54,664 nt of DNA from RGIG5472 sp051867615 (GCA_051867615.1 JBJDYU010000038.1:1-54664), one strand, 5' to 3'. Shown: positions 24,401 through 32,706, numbered from the stretch's first letter. Numbers and translations: made by a program. The notes: generated from the sequence alone by a model not told the origin.

Positions 24401-25138
24401 GTAGTCCTCGACCACGGCGGGCAGCGCGTCATAGTAGCTGTTGCAGGCCTCACGGTGCTGGAAGAAGGTGTCGCCGTTCTCATGGGAACCGCGCATGGCG
24501 GGATGCTCGGGGTTGAGGGAGTGCTTGCGGAAGGCCGCCACGGCCTCCATGTCGCACATATCCTTCAGATCCTCGAAGTCCCAGACCTCGATCTTCTGGA
24601 TCTCGTGGGAGGTACGGAAGCCGTCGAAGAAGTTGATGAAGGGCACCTTGCCGCTGATGGCGGCGAGATGGGCCACGGGAGAGAGGTCCATGACCTCCTG
24701 GACGTTACCCTCGCACAGCATGGCGAAGCCGGTCTGGCGGCAGGCCATGACGTCGCTGTGGTCGCCGAAGATGTTCAGCGCGTGGGTGGAGATGGTACGG
24801 GCGGAGACATGGAACACGCAGGGCAGCTGCTCCGCCGCGATCTTGTACATATTGGGGATCATCAGCAGCAGGCCCTGGGAGGCGGTGTAGGTGGTGGTCA
24901 GAGCGCCCGCGCCCAGAGAACCGTGCACCGCGCCGGCCGCGCCGGCCTCGGACTGCATCTCCACGACCTTGACCTGCGTGCCGAAGATGTTCTTCAGGCC
25001 GTTGGCAGACCACTGGTCCACGAAGTCAGCCATGGGGCTGGACGGAGTGATGGGGTAGATGGCCGCAACTTCGCTGAACGCATAGGATACGTGCGCGGCG
25101 GCGTTGTTGCCATCCATGGACTTCATTTTTCTTGCCAT
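21476..25138 (-). CDS. nifJ: Pyruvate:ferredoxin (flavodoxin) oxidoreductase
   Basis: Single-chain PFOR of 1220 residues: pyruvate + CoA + oxidised ferredoxin to acetyl-CoA + CO2 + reduced ferredoxin, the central catabolic step of fermenting Clostridia and the source of acetyl-CoA for Pta. The N-terminus DGNNAAAHVSYAFSEVAAIYP and PITPSSPMADF are diagnostic. Two ferredoxin-type 4Fe-4S motifs lie at about 695-770 (CIQCNNCAYVCP and CMGCGVCVGVCP), then the third cluster and thiamine-diphosphate domain (SGSCAGCAETSYARL, about 815 onward, with a GGDGWAYDIGYGGLDH segment). Start at 25138 with TAGGAGG 8 nt upstream. Slightly longer than the usual 1170-1190 residues. Monocistronic. Confidence 0.97.
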   Translation of the reverse strand: MARKMKSMDGNNAAAHVSYAFSEVAAIYPITPSSPMADFVDQWSANGLKNIFGTQVKVVEMQSEAGAAGAVHGSLGAGALTTTYTASQGLLLMIPNMYKIAAEQLPCVFHVSARTISTHALNIFGDHSDVMACRQTGFAMLCEGNVQEVMDLSPVAHLAAISGKVPFINFFDGFRTSHEIQKIEVWDFEDLKDMCDMEAVAAFRKHSLNPEHPAMRGSHENGDTFFQHREACNSYYDALPAVVEDYMGKINAKLGTNYQLFNYYGAEDADRVIIAMGSICDVAEEVIDYLNANGEKVGLVKVRLYRPFAADRLLAAIPATAKKIAVLDRTKEPGALGEPLYLDVVTALSNAGRDDVKVIGGRYGLGSKDTPPASVFAVFNELKKDEMKRQFTIGIVDDVTHLSLEEPKEAPNTAAKGTIECKFWGLGGDGTVGANKNSIKIIGDHTDKYVQAYFQYDSKKTGGVTISHLRFGDKPIKSPYYINKADFVACHNPSYITKGFKMVNDVKPGGVFMVNCQWSPEELGQHLNAEAKRYIARNNIQLYTINAIDLAQSIGMGKRTNTILQSAFFTLAKVMPQEEAINYMKAAATKSYLKKGQDVVDMNHKAIDAGATAFVKIDVPADWANAEEETVDTALEGKPELVRQVKNLLFPIDRMDGDSLPVSAFMAHVDGQFELGAAAYEKRGVAVTVPEWDENKCIQCNNCAYVCPHATIRPFALTEEEAAAAPAAARLVDIKAGKGKGVYKYTMAVSPLDCMGCGVCVGVCPVNALTMVAQEQEAAQQDVFNYCVADVAEKKDMQDNTVKGSQFKQPMLEFSGSCAGCAETSYARLVTQLFGDRMYISNATGCSSIWGGPGATSPYCTNAEGHGPAWCNSLFEDNAEHGLGMFIGQDAIRQNLADKTRALIEVPHARPELKEAAQKWLDTMDDGAANAEATRAYVAALEQSILGVDEGIAFLGTDRAKEVFGERQPQMLAHMQALKAEGKTHCDCEACALAADILEKKEYLSKKSVWIFGGDGWAYDIGYGGLDHVIAQNKDVNIFVFDTEVYSNTGGQASKASNIGQVAQFAAAGKEVAKKSLAEIAMQYGYVYVAQVAMGANPAQTIKAITEAEAYHGPSLIIGYSPCEMHSIKGGMMNCQSEIKKAVECGYWNLFRYNPAAEQKFTLDSKAPAGGYQEFLMNEARYSRLTREFPDRAGDLFQRNEEAAKARYEHLLKLKELYQG

Positions 25139-25228
25139 TCGTTATACCTCCTATTTTCTACCGCGGCCCGGGGAAAGGCGGGACCGCCCGAACGCCTTCC
25201 TTTCCCTGAAACCGCAGCTAAACATACA

Positions 25229-25262
25229 GTGTTATTGTAACACGCATTTCCTTTTATGTAAA
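25229..25262 (-). promoter_or_regulatory. PFOR promoter overlapped by a palindrome
   Basis: Minus-strand TTTACA (25257-25262), 17-nt spacer, TACAAT (25234-25239). The -10 box lies inside the inverted repeat GTGTTA-TTG-TAACAC (about 25229-25243), a candidate operator. It does not have the spacing of a Rex site. Confidence 0.6.
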
Positions 25263-25373
25263 TGCGAAAGCCCGTCTTTCTCACGAAAAATTTTTAGAAA
25301 TTCTGACAAAATGAGTGCATTTTTAACAGAAAAGCCGGGCATAGAGGGGAAAAAGGAAAATTTGCGGCGGCGG

Positions 25374-25402
25374 TTTCCAAAAACAGGGGGATATGCTATA
25401 AT
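25374..25402 (+). promoter_or_regulatory. Promoter of the yifB gene
   Basis: Weak -35 TTTCCA (25374-25379), 17-nt spacer, perfect -10 TATAAT (25397-25402), about 60 nt upstream of the start codon. Confidence 0.5.
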
Positions 25403-25460
25403 AGATAAAATTACAGTAAAACCGCGTCTCCGGACGCGGAGGGGAAGGAAGGGATCTGCG

Positions 25461-26978
25461 GTGGTGGCAAACGTGCGCTCTCTCGGCGTCTCCGGCGTGG
25501 CCGGGTATGAGGTGCGGGTGGAGTGCTTTCTCTCCGGGGGCCTGCCCGCCTTCGACGTGGTGGGTCTGGGCGACACGGCGGTGAAGGAGGCCAAGGAACG
25601 GGTCCGGGCCGCGGCGAAGAACTGCGGCGCGAAGTTTCCCGTCAGCCGCATCACCGTGAATCTGGCCCCCGCCTCGCAGAAGAAAAACGGCACGCTGTAC
25701 GACCTGCCCATGCTGCTGGCCATCCTCGCCGCGGCGGGAGACATCCCGCCCCTGCCGGAGAAGGCGGCCTTTCTCGGGGAGCTGAGCCTTTCGGGCGGAC
25801 TGCGCCGGGTCAGCGGCGTGCTGCCGGCGGCTCTCGCGGCAAAGCGCGCGGGGATCGAGACGCTGTATGTCCCCCGGGAGAACGCGGCGGAGGCGACCCT
25901 CGCGGCGGGCCTGACGGTCTACGGCGTGGAGAGCGCCGAGCAGCTGCTGCGCCACCTGCGGCGGGAGGAGATCATGGCTCCGGCGGAAAAGTGGGTGCCG
26001 GAGGAGGAAACGGTCCGGGAGCCGGACTTTGACGAGGTCATGGGGCAGGAAAACGTGAAGTGCGCGTTGGAGGTGGCTGCCGCGGGCGGACACAACATCC
26101 TCTTAATCGGCGCGCCGGGCAGCGGCAAGTCCATGCTGGCCAAGCGCCTGCCCTCCATCCTGCCGGATATGACGGAGAGGGAGGCGCTGGAGGCCACGGA
26201 GGTCTACTCCGTGGCGGGTCTGACGGACCCGAAGCATCCCCTGCTCACCCGGCGGCCCTTCCGCGCGCCCCATCACTCCGCCTCCGCCGTGTCCCTCGCG
26301 GGCGGCGGGCCGCAGCTGCGGCCGGGAGAGATCTCTCTTGCCCACCACGGGGTGCTGTTCCTCGACGAGCTGCCGGAATTCCGCCGGGACGCGCTGGAGA
26401 TACTGCGCCAGCCCATGGAGGAGGGCGAGGTGACGGTGGTGCGGGCCGGCGGCTCGCTGCACCTGCCCAGCCGCTTCATGCTGGTCTGCGCCATGAATCC
26501 CTGCCGCTGCGGCTGGTACGGGCATCCCTCCGGGCGCTGCACCTGCAGCCGCCGGGACGTGGAAAAATACGTGGCGAAAATCTCCGGCCCCTTGCTCGAC
26601 CGCATCGACCTCCACATTCAGGTCCCCAGCGTCGAGTACGACGCCATGCGCCGCAGACAGAAGCCCGAAAGCAGCGCCGCCGTCCGCGAGAGGGTCAACG
26701 CCGCGCGAAAGATACAGGCGGAGCGCTTCCGGGGAACCTCCGTCGCCTGCAACGCGGACATGACGCCGGACATGGTGGGCCGCTTCTGCAAGCTGGACGA
26801 AGCCGGCGAGAAGCTCATGCGGGACTCCTTTGAAAAGCTGGGCCTTACCGCCCGGAGCCATGACCGCATCCTGCGGGTGGCCCGCACCATCGCGGACCTG
26901 GAGGGGAGCGAAGCCATTCAGGCGGGCCATCTGGCGGAAGCCATCCAGTACCGCAACACCGACATCCTGCGGGGATGA
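25461..26978 (+). CDS. YifB/ComM-family Mg-chelatase-like AAA+ ATPase
   Basis: About 505 residues. The N-terminal ChlI-like domain begins VANVRSLGVSGVAGYEVRVE and has the conserved GLPAFDVVGLGDTAVKEAKERVRAA. The AAA+ core has Walker A GAPGSGKSM (about residue 217), Walker B LFLDELPEF, and the MNPCRCGWYGHPSGRC cysteine motif. The C-terminal MgChlI domain contains SARSHDR-like LTARSHDRILRVARTIADL. In Gram-negatives ComM is a helicase promoting branch migration in natural transformation; the Firmicutes role is less defined. Start: tandem GTG codons at 25461 and 25464 follow GGAAGGAAGGG; an ATG-initiated longer frame is open but overlaps the PFOR promoter. cinA lies downstream. Confidence 0.93.
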   Translation: MVANVRSLGVSGVAGYEVRVECFLSGGLPAFDVVGLGDTAVKEAKERVRAAAKNCGAKFPVSRITVNLAPASQKKNGTLYDLPMLLAILAAAGDIPPLPEKAAFLGELSLSGGLRRVSGVLPAALAAKRAGIETLYVPRENAAEATLAAGLTVYGVESAEQLLRHLRREEIMAPAEKWVPEEETVREPDFDEVMGQENVKCALEVAAAGGHNILLIGAPGSGKSMLAKRLPSILPDMTEREALEATEVYSVAGLTDPKHPLLTRRPFRAPHHSASAVSLAGGGPQLRPGEISLAHHGVLFLDELPEFRRDALEILRQPMEEGEVTVVRAGGSLHLPSRFMLVCAMNPCRCGWYGHPSGRCTCSRRDVEKYVAKISGPLLDRIDLHIQVPSVEYDAMRRRQKPESSAAVRERVNAARKIQAERFRGTSVACNADMTPDMVGRFCKLDEAGEKLMRDSFEKLGLTARSHDRILRVARTIADLEGSEAIQAGHLAEAIQYRNTDILRG

Positions 26979-27062
26979 GGGATGACCGGGCCGGTAACGG
27001 CATAAACACAAAAATGCGCGCCGCCGCTCGCGGCGCTTACGAAAGGAACGATAGTAAGCACC

Positions 27063-28250
27063 ATGCAGGAGATCATTCTGGGAAAACTGGGCGAGGTGGC
27101 CCTGAAGGGCCTCAACCGCCATCTGTTTGAGGAAAAGCTCATGACGAACCTCCGCCGCCGCCTGCAGCACGACGGAGCGTTCCGCATCACGTCCCGGCAA
27201 AGCACCATCTATATCGAGCCGATGGATGAAAGCTGCGACATGGACGCCGCCTACGAGGCGGCAAAGCAGGTCTTCGGCCTTGCGGCGGTGAGCCGGGCCA
27301 TGCCCTGCGAAAAGAGCAAGGAGGCCATTTTAGAGACGGCGAAGACCTATCTCCGGGAGGAACTGAGCCGGGCCAAGAGCTTCAAGGTGGAGAGCAAGCG
27401 GGCGGACAAGACCTTTCCCCTGTCCTCCATCCAGCTGTCCCAGTGGGTGGGCGGCGAGCTGCACGAGGCGTTCCCGAACCTCGCTGTGGACGTGCACCAT
27501 CCGGAGCTGACGGTCCATGTGGAGGTGCGGGAGACGGAGGCCTTCGTCCACCGTCCCGCCGAGGCGGGCGCGGGCGGACTTCCCATCGGCATGGGCGGCA
27601 CCGCGGTGTCCCTCCTCTCCGGCGGCATCGACAGCCCTGTGTCCTCCTGGATGATCGCCAAGCGCGGCGTGAGTCTGGAAATGGTCCACTTCTTCTCTCC
27701 GCCCTATACCTCCCCTCAGGCGAGGGAAAAGGTGCTGAAGCTGGCGCAGGAGCTGACCGACTGGTGCGGCCGGCTGCGGGTCCACATCGTCCCCTTTACC
27801 GAGGTGCAGGAGGAGATCCGCCGCGGCGTGCCGGAGGAGTATTTCACCCTCGTCATGCGGCGCTTTATGATGCGCATCGCGGAGGCGGTGGCCCGGAAGA
27901 CCGGGGCCAGCGCCCTCGTCACCGGCGAGAGTCTTGGTCAGGTGGCGAGCCAGACCATCGAGGCCATCGCCGTCAGCTCCGACGCCACCTCTTATCCCGT
28001 CCTGCGGCCCCTCATCGGCATGGACAAGACGGACATCGTGGCCCTGTCCCGGCGCATCGGCACCTTTGACACCTCCATCCTCCCCTATGAGGACTGCTGC
28101 ACCGTCTTCACCCCCCGCCATCCCCGGACCCATCCCCGCATCGACGACGTGCGGGCGCTGGAGGAAAAGCTGGACGTGGCGGGACTGGTGGAAAAGGCGG
28201 TGGCGGGCATCGAGATTGTCACCGTGCGGCGGCAGAAAAAGGAGGACTGA
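27063..28250 (+). CDS. thiI: tRNA 4-thiouridine synthase ThiI
   Basis: 395-residue enzyme that adenylates U8 of tRNA and transfers sulfur to give 4-thiouridine; in some bacteria it also donates sulfur to thiamine biosynthesis. An N-terminal ferredoxin-like/THUMP region (about 60-165) is followed by the PP-loop SLLSGGIDSPVSSWMIAKRG with SGGIDSP at 186-192, and then SLGQVASQTIEAI and the EDCCTVFTPRHP segment. The C-terminal rhodanese domain of E. coli ThiI is absent, as usual in Gram-positives, where a separate cysteine desulfurase supplies sulfur. The ribosome binding site is weak. cinA follows 3 nt downstream, so they are co-transcribed. Confidence 0.95.
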   Translation: MQEIILGKLGEVALKGLNRHLFEEKLMTNLRRRLQHDGAFRITSRQSTIYIEPMDESCDMDAAYEAAKQVFGLAAVSRAMPCEKSKEAILETAKTYLREELSRAKSFKVESKRADKTFPLSSIQLSQWVGGELHEAFPNLAVDVHHPELTVHVEVRETEAFVHRPAEAGAGGLPIGMGGTAVSLLSGGIDSPVSSWMIAKRGVSLEMVHFFSPPYTSPQAREKVLKLAQELTDWCGRLRVHIVPFTEVQEEIRRGVPEEYFTLVMRRFMMRIAEAVARKTGASALVTGESLGQVASQTIEAIAVSSDATSYPVLRPLIGMDKTDIVALSRRIGTFDTSILPYEDCCTVFTPRHPRTHPRIDDVRALEEKLDVAGLVEKAVAGIEIVTVRRQKKED

Positions 28251-28253
28251 GCC

Positions 28254-29507
28254 ATGGTACACAGCGCGGAACTTATCGCCGTGGGGACGGAGCTGCTGCT
28301 GGGCAGCATCACGAATCTGGACGCGCAGATGATCTCCGAGGCCCTGTCCTCCCTCGGCGTCAACGTATACTGGCACACCGTGGTGGGGGACAACCCCGAC
28401 CGTCTGCGTCAGGCGCTGGAGATCGCCCGGAAGCGGGCGGACCTCATCATCACCACCGGCGGCCTCGGCCCCACCTACGACGATCTGACGAAGCAGACCG
28501 TCTGCGAGACCTTCGGCAAGGAGCTGCGCCTGCACGAGGATATTCTGGAGACCATCCGGGACGTGTTCACGAACCAGCTCCACAAGGATATGCCGGAGAA
28601 TAACCTCCAGCAGGCCATGTTCCCGGACGGCTGCGCTATTTTCCCCAATCCCGTGGGCACCGCCCCCGGCTGCGCCTTTGAAAGCGGCGGCGTCCGGGTG
28701 CTGATGCTGCCCGGCCCGCCCTATGAGTGCCGGCATATGCTGGAGCATTACGCCGTGCCGTATCTCAGAGGGCTCTCGGAGGAGGTCATCGTGTCCCACG
28801 ACCTGCGCATCTTCGGCATCGGCGAGAGCCATGTGGAGCAGATGCTCCACGAGCAGATGGTGCGCCTGACCAATCCTACCCTCGCCCCCTACGCGAAGCT
28901 CGGAGAGTGCATGGTCCGCGTCACCGCCAAGGCGAAGACCGAGGCGGAGGCGGAGGAGATGCTCCGCCCGGTCATAGCGGAGGTCAAGGGCGTGCTGGGC
29001 GACGCGGTGTACGGTCAGGACGTGGCGAGTCTGGAGGAAGTGGTCTCTGCGCTTCTCCGGGAGCGGGGACTGACCCTCGCCGCGGCAGAGAGCTGCACCG
29101 GCGGCCTGCTCGCCAAGCGCATGACCGACCTCGCCGGAGCGTCGCGGGTGTTTCGCGGCGGCGTTGTGAGCTATACGAACGAAGTGAAGGCGGCGGCTCT
29201 GGGCGTGCCGCAGGAGACGCTGGATGTATACGGCGCGGTGTCCGCCGAGACGGCGAAGGCCATGGCGGAGGGCGTCCGCGCTCTCTGCGGCAGCGATCTC
29301 GCCGTTTCCATCACCGGCGTGGCCGGCCCGGATAAGGACGACCGGGGCAACGAGGTGGGCACGGTGTTTATCGGCCTCGCCGCCGAAGACGGGACGATGG
29401 TGAAGCGCCTGCAGCTGGGCGGCTGGCGGGAGCGTATCCGCACCGCGGCGGCGAACTGCGCGCTGGATCTGCTGCGGCGGCGGCTCATGGGCCTGGGCGA
29501 GCTGTAA
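28254..29507 (+). CDS. cinA: CinA-family protein (competence/damage-inducible; NMN deamidase domain)
   Basis: 417 residues. The N-terminal MoCF/COG1058 domain starts AELIAVGTELLLGSITNLDA and has TTGGLGPTYDDLTK. The C-terminal CinA domain (about 265-410) has TLAAAESCTGGLLAKRMTDL, the GGVVSYTNEVKAAALGV block and VSITGVAGPD. In several bacteria the C-terminal domain is a nicotinamide mononucleotide deamidase and the N-terminal one an ADP-ribose pyrophosphatase, both in NAD recycling. Good GGAGG site overlapping the end of thiI. Confidence 0.95.
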   Translation: MVHSAELIAVGTELLLGSITNLDAQMISEALSSLGVNVYWHTVVGDNPDRLRQALEIARKRADLIITTGGLGPTYDDLTKQTVCETFGKELRLHEDILETIRDVFTNQLHKDMPENNLQQAMFPDGCAIFPNPVGTAPGCAFESGGVRVLMLPGPPYECRHMLEHYAVPYLRGLSEEVIVSHDLRIFGIGESHVEQMLHEQMVRLTNPTLAPYAKLGECMVRVTAKAKTEAEAEEMLRPVIAEVKGVLGDAVYGQDVASLEEVVSALLRERGLTLAAAESCTGGLLAKRMTDLAGASRVFRGGVVSYTNEVKAAALGVPQETLDVYGAVSAETAKAMAEGVRALCGSDLAVSITGVAGPDKDDRGNEVGTVFIGLAAEDGTMVKRLQLGGWRERIRTAAANCALDLLRRRLMGLGEL

Positions 29508-29541
29508 ACGAAAGAGAATATTCAGAAAGGCGGGACCTCTC

Positions 29542-29907
29542 ATGGCGAAGACGAAGAAGAAAAACAGCAATTACGGCGGCTGGCAGCCGCCGAAGCCGGA
29601 GCAGCCGGAAAAGGAGAAAAAGCCCTCCCGCTACGGTGTGCCGGGCTGGGCCGTGGCTATTTGCTTTGTGGCGCTGCTGACGGGCCTGTTCCTTTTCACG
29701 CAGGGAAGCGGCACGGGCTGGAGCGCGGTGCTGACCTATTTCCTCACCGGCGTCCCGGCTCTGGTGCTGGCGCTGGGCCAGCGCCGGGTGCGGCAGGAGA
29801 CCGGCAGCAAGGCCGCGGCGGTGCTGATGTGGCTTTTCGCCGTCATCGCGGTGCTGTATCTGATCTCCGGCTTCACCGGGGCGGCCAATCTGCTATACTC
29901 CATTTAG
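29542..29907 (+). CDS. Small membrane protein of unknown function
   Basis: 121 residues: a Lys/Pro-rich cytoplasmic N-terminus (KTKKKNSNYGGWQPPKPEQP) and three hydrophobic helices (about 35-54, 60-78, 92-115). Ribosome binding site AAAGGCGGG. Follows cinA by 34 nt and probably belongs to that operon. Its last codons (TGAANLL then YSI-stop) contain a 22-bp stretch that recurs, with two mismatches, at 33371-33392, where it reads TGAANLLRA-stop. The 3' end of this gene may therefore have been an integration site and may have been exchanged. Confidence 0.75.
   Translation: MAKTKKKNSNYGGWQPPKPEQPEKEKKPSRYGVPGWAVAICFVALLTGLFLFTQGSGTGWSAVLTYFLTGVPALVLALGQRRVRQETGSKAAAVLMWLFAVIAVLYLISGFTGAANLLYSI
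29873..29894 (+). repeat. Left copy of an imperfect 22-bp direct repeat (att-like)
   Basis: 20 of 22 positions match 33371-33392. It lies at the 3' end of a gene, at the left border of the AT-richer island. See the right copy and the finding. Confidence 0.55.
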
Positions 29908-30240
29908 CGCTTGATGGAGATAGGTGGCAGCGGAACAACGAAAAACCCCACCACCAAAGGCTAAAATAGTCATTAGGTGCAGGTGAAGCAGGGGCAAGGG
30001 CACCACAGTCGAACAGTTTTATAAAAGAAGCCGGATTTTTAGCAAATAAGTAAAGACCTATATGCAAAAAAGAGTTTTCTTTCCGCATATAGGTCTTATG
30101 TTTTATTGTATTGTACTGCGTGAGCCCTCACAAAATTTGTAAGAGGTTTTATAAAGCTGTCTGTTTGTTAAAAACATCAAAAGCAGGAGCGACGGAACCT
30201 TGCCGCGCCTGCTGGTCGGTTACGCTTTAGCTGTGATTAT

Positions 30241-30313
30241 ATGAACAGTTCTATTTTTGCGGCCGTCAAAGCAACAGTATGTTTGTCAGATGCACAGGCT
30301 GATGGGGCATAGT
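30241..30313 (+). pseudogene. Possible remnant of a mobile-element DNA primase gene
   Basis: An ATG at 30241 opens a frame of only about 24 codons (MNSSIFAAVKATVCLSDAQA, then GA region and stop). The pattern xFxAVKxxV is like the start of the zinc-finger primase of integrative elements. Too short for certainty; it could be chance. Confidence 0.25.
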
Positions 30314-30341
30314 GAAATATGCCACAGAGCCTTGATAAAGT

Positions 30342-30375
30342 AAAGTAGCCCAAATTCAAGCGTTTGGGCTACTTT
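30342..30375 (-). terminator. Terminator of the C39 exporter gene
   Basis: 13-bp perfect stem AAAGTAGCCCAAA/TTTGGGCTACTTT with an 8-nt loop, 27 nt past the stop codon on the minus strand. Confidence 0.8.
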
Positions 30376-30401
30376 GCTGTTAAATATTGGGCGATATAAT
30401 C

Positions 30402-32675
30402 TTATTGAACATTCCATAGGGACGCGTATTTCCCATTCTTTTTCATGAGTTCCTCATGCGTACCAGTCTCAACAACTTCTCCCTGTGCCATAACATATAT
30501 ACGGTCACAATTTTTAATAGTGGTTAACCGATGGGCAATGATAATGCAGGTCAAATCCTTTTCAAAGTGCGATACCGTGTTTTTGATGCTGGCTTCCGTA
30601 ACAGTGTCCAAATTGCTTGTTGCCTCATCTAAAATTAAAAGCTGTGGTTTCTTCAACAACGCTCTTGCAATAGCAAGACGCTGACGCTGTCCGCCGGAGA
30701 GGTTTGCGCCGTTTTCATCCAGCGGTGTATCATAACCTAAGGGAAGTTTGTCAATAAATTCATCGGCCCGGCTAATTTTACAAGCCAATTTAATTTCTTC
30801 ATCAGTAGCCTTGCTATTGCCTAACTTCAAATTGTTTTTGATTGTATCCGAGAACAGGAATGTATTCTGATCTACATAGGCAATACCCTGACGTAAGGCA
30901 TATAGGTTGAGGTCCTTAATGTCTTCTCCGTCCAGAAAGATAGTACCCTGTTCAGGATTATAGAACCGCAAAAATAATTTAGCCAGTGTTGTTTTTCCGC
31001 TTCCGCTTTCCCCAACGATTGCGACTTTCTCCCCTCGTTTAATGGATAAATTAATATCTCGTAGCGTTAACTCCCGGTTACCATACCGAAAATCAATGTG
31101 CTGGAAGGTCCATGTGCTAATATCGGGTAATGTATTCCCGGAATCTTCAACACATTCTTTTTGTAAATCAAGGATATCATTCAAACGGTCTGCCGCAACG
31201 AATGCGGTTTGGATGGTTGGCTGCAGTTCTATCAAATTTTTAATCGGTTCTGTAAAATACGCCAGTAGGGCATAGAAGGTAATTAAAGACCCGACGGTAA
31301 CCTGTTCAGCCAGTACCATTGAAAATCCAATCCACAAAATGATAACCGTGCCGACCAGTTCTATCGTATCCGCTAATGTATCTTGGGAAATGGAAATCAG
31401 GCTGCTTTTGAAAACAGAATTGATAAAGCTATGAAATTTTGTGGTCGTTACGTCCTTGACCTGCTGGTCGGCGCATGCTGCTTTTACAGTTTCCAGACCG
31501 TCAATGCTCTCCTTAAAGTAGGATTGCAGCTTAGCATTGTTCTCCATGACCTGCCGGTTACTGCGTTCCACAGGCTTTCGATAGACCAGAATAATTACAG
31601 CATAAAACAAGACCATAAGCAGTGATACGAGAAAAAGCCTTTGGTTTAGGGAAAAAAGAATACAGCCGCAGGCTATGACCATAATCGAATCCAGAAGCAA
31701 TGTCAGCGTTGCGCCAGAAATTGCCTGACGGATCGTTGCCGCATCGGAGAAACGAGACAGGTATTCACCGGTCTGACACATGGCTGCGGAAGAAACGGGA
31801 AGATCCACAATGTGATTATAGTATGAAAGAGATAACCGTATGTCGATTTTTCTGGACAGCGAAGCAATCAAATACCCTCGGACAAACTGAATGACCGCTT
31901 GCAGCAGGTATAGTACTATCAGCGAGACAAAAATTATGTGAAAACTGGATGCGGATGCCTTTTCAAACACAATCTCCAAAAAGCGTTCCAGCGCGGACTC
32001 GTTCGTATGGTCGTGTTCCTCCGGTTCTGCCGCTGTTTCCTCTGTAGACGCCCCTTCATCCTGGTTCAGCTCGTCGTAATAGCCTGTATCGAGAGCAAAA
32101 TTGTCTATCACGATTTGAAAAACGAATGCACCCATGATTCCAATGGCAGCTACGACAAGCGAAATAGCCAATACACCGGCCAGTTTTCTGTACTGCCCCT
32201 TCAGCAGGTCAAAAAATTTAAGGAAGCTGCCGCGGGTATAGTTTCCCGGTTTGAAGGCTTCTGTTTTTTGGAAGGTCACGATGTACCCTGTCCAAAGCTG
32301 AAAAAAGGCGTCAAACGGGAGGCGGAGTTTCCCTTTGGCCGGGTCACCGATTACAAATTTTCCGTTTTTGCAACCAAATACTACAACATAGTGGAGCATT
32401 GCGCTTTCGGAAACGGTATGCGCGATAAAGGGGAATGTTACTTCTCCTTTTTGTATGCCGTCCAGAAGTTCTTCCTGAGAACCGGATAATGCTTCAGCAA
32501 ATAGGCCAAGTCTTTCGGCACCGTCTACAAGGCCATACAAGTTTGTTCCGGCCTTGTCGGTTTTGGTCAGTTCCCGATATTTTGAAATAGGCATCTTCAA
32601 GCTGTAATATGCAGAGATCATTGATAAGCAGGCTGCTCCGCAGTCTCTCTCGTCATGCTGTAGCACTATTTTCAT
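30402..32675 (-). CDS. C39-peptidase-containing ABC exporter (bacteriocin/peptide type)
   Basis: 757-residue single-chain exporter that would cut the double-glycine leader of a peptide and export the mature part. An N-terminal C39 cysteine protease domain (about 1-135) has QHDERDCGAACLSMI with catalytic Cys12, His95 (LHYVVVF) and Asp111 (GDPAKG). Next is a six-helix membrane domain (about 160-480). The ATPase domain (about 525-757) has Walker A VGESGSGKTT (554-563), signature LSGGQRQRLAIARALL and Walker B LLILDEATSNLD. An unusual acidic, His-containing insert (about 196-230, including EEEHDHTNE-like EEHDHTNE) lies between the first two helices and should face outside. The gene is AT-richer than the chromosome and is paired with the small precursor gene upstream. 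No immunity or modification gene is recognisable. Confidence 0.93.
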   Translation of the reverse strand: MKIVLQHDERDCGAACLSMISAYYSLKMPISKYRELTKTDKAGTNLYGLVDGAERLGLFAEALSGSQEELLDGIQKGEVTFPFIAHTVSESAMLHYVVVFGCKNGKFVIGDPAKGKLRLPFDAFFQLWTGYIVTFQKTEAFKPGNYTRGSFLKFFDLLKGQYRKLAGVLAISLVVAAIGIMGAFVFQIVIDNFALDTGYYDELNQDEGASTEETAAEPEEHDHTNESALERFLEIVFEKASASSFHIIFVSLIVLYLLQAVIQFVRGYLIASLSRKIDIRLSLSYYNHIVDLPVSSAAMCQTGEYLSRFSDAATIRQAISGATLTLLLDSIMVIACGCILFSLNQRLFLVSLLMVLFYAVIILVYRKPVERSNRQVMENNAKLQSYFKESIDGLETVKAACADQQVKDVTTTKFHSFINSVFKSSLISISQDTLADTIELVGTVIILWIGFSMVLAEQVTVGSLITFYALLAYFTEPIKNLIELQPTIQTAFVAADRLNDILDLQKECVEDSGNTLPDISTWTFQHIDFRYGNRELTLRDINLSIKRGEKVAIVGESGSGKTTLAKLFLRFYNPEQGTIFLDGEDIKDLNLYALRQGIAYVDQNTFLFSDTIKNNLKLGNSKATDEEIKLACKISRADEFIDKLPLGYDTPLDENGANLSGGQRQRLAIARALLKKPQLLILDEATSNLDTVTEASIKNTVSHFEKDLTCIIIAHRLTTIKNCDRIYVMAQGEVVETGTHEELMKKNGKYASLWNVQ

Positions 32676-32706
32676 AAAATATTCCCCACCTATAAGCTAT
32701 TTTAGA

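Larger units (their letters stand above)
29908..30401. other. Gene-free left flank of the island with mobile-element-like remnants
   Basis: 494 bp with no intact gene. It contains a 13-bp stem-loop AAGACCTATATGC (30053-30065)/GCATATAGGTCTT (30085-30097) with terminator-like flanks, and a short broken reading frame starting at 30241 whose first residues (SSIFAAVKATV) resemble the N-terminus of the CHC2-type DNA primases of Firmicutes conjugative elements before a stop. It also contains the terminator of the exporter gene. Base composition is lower in GC than the chromosome around it. Confidence 0.45.

Noticed and set aside
21455..25240. 1261-codon open frame opposite the PFOR gene
   Set aside because: Antisense shadow; PFOR motifs on the minus strand are unambiguous.
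25229..25243. Rex redox-repressor site at the PFOR promoter
   Set aside because: Half-site sequence and the 3-nt spacer do not fit the Rex consensus (TTGTGA/TTGTTA half-sites separated by about 6 nt).
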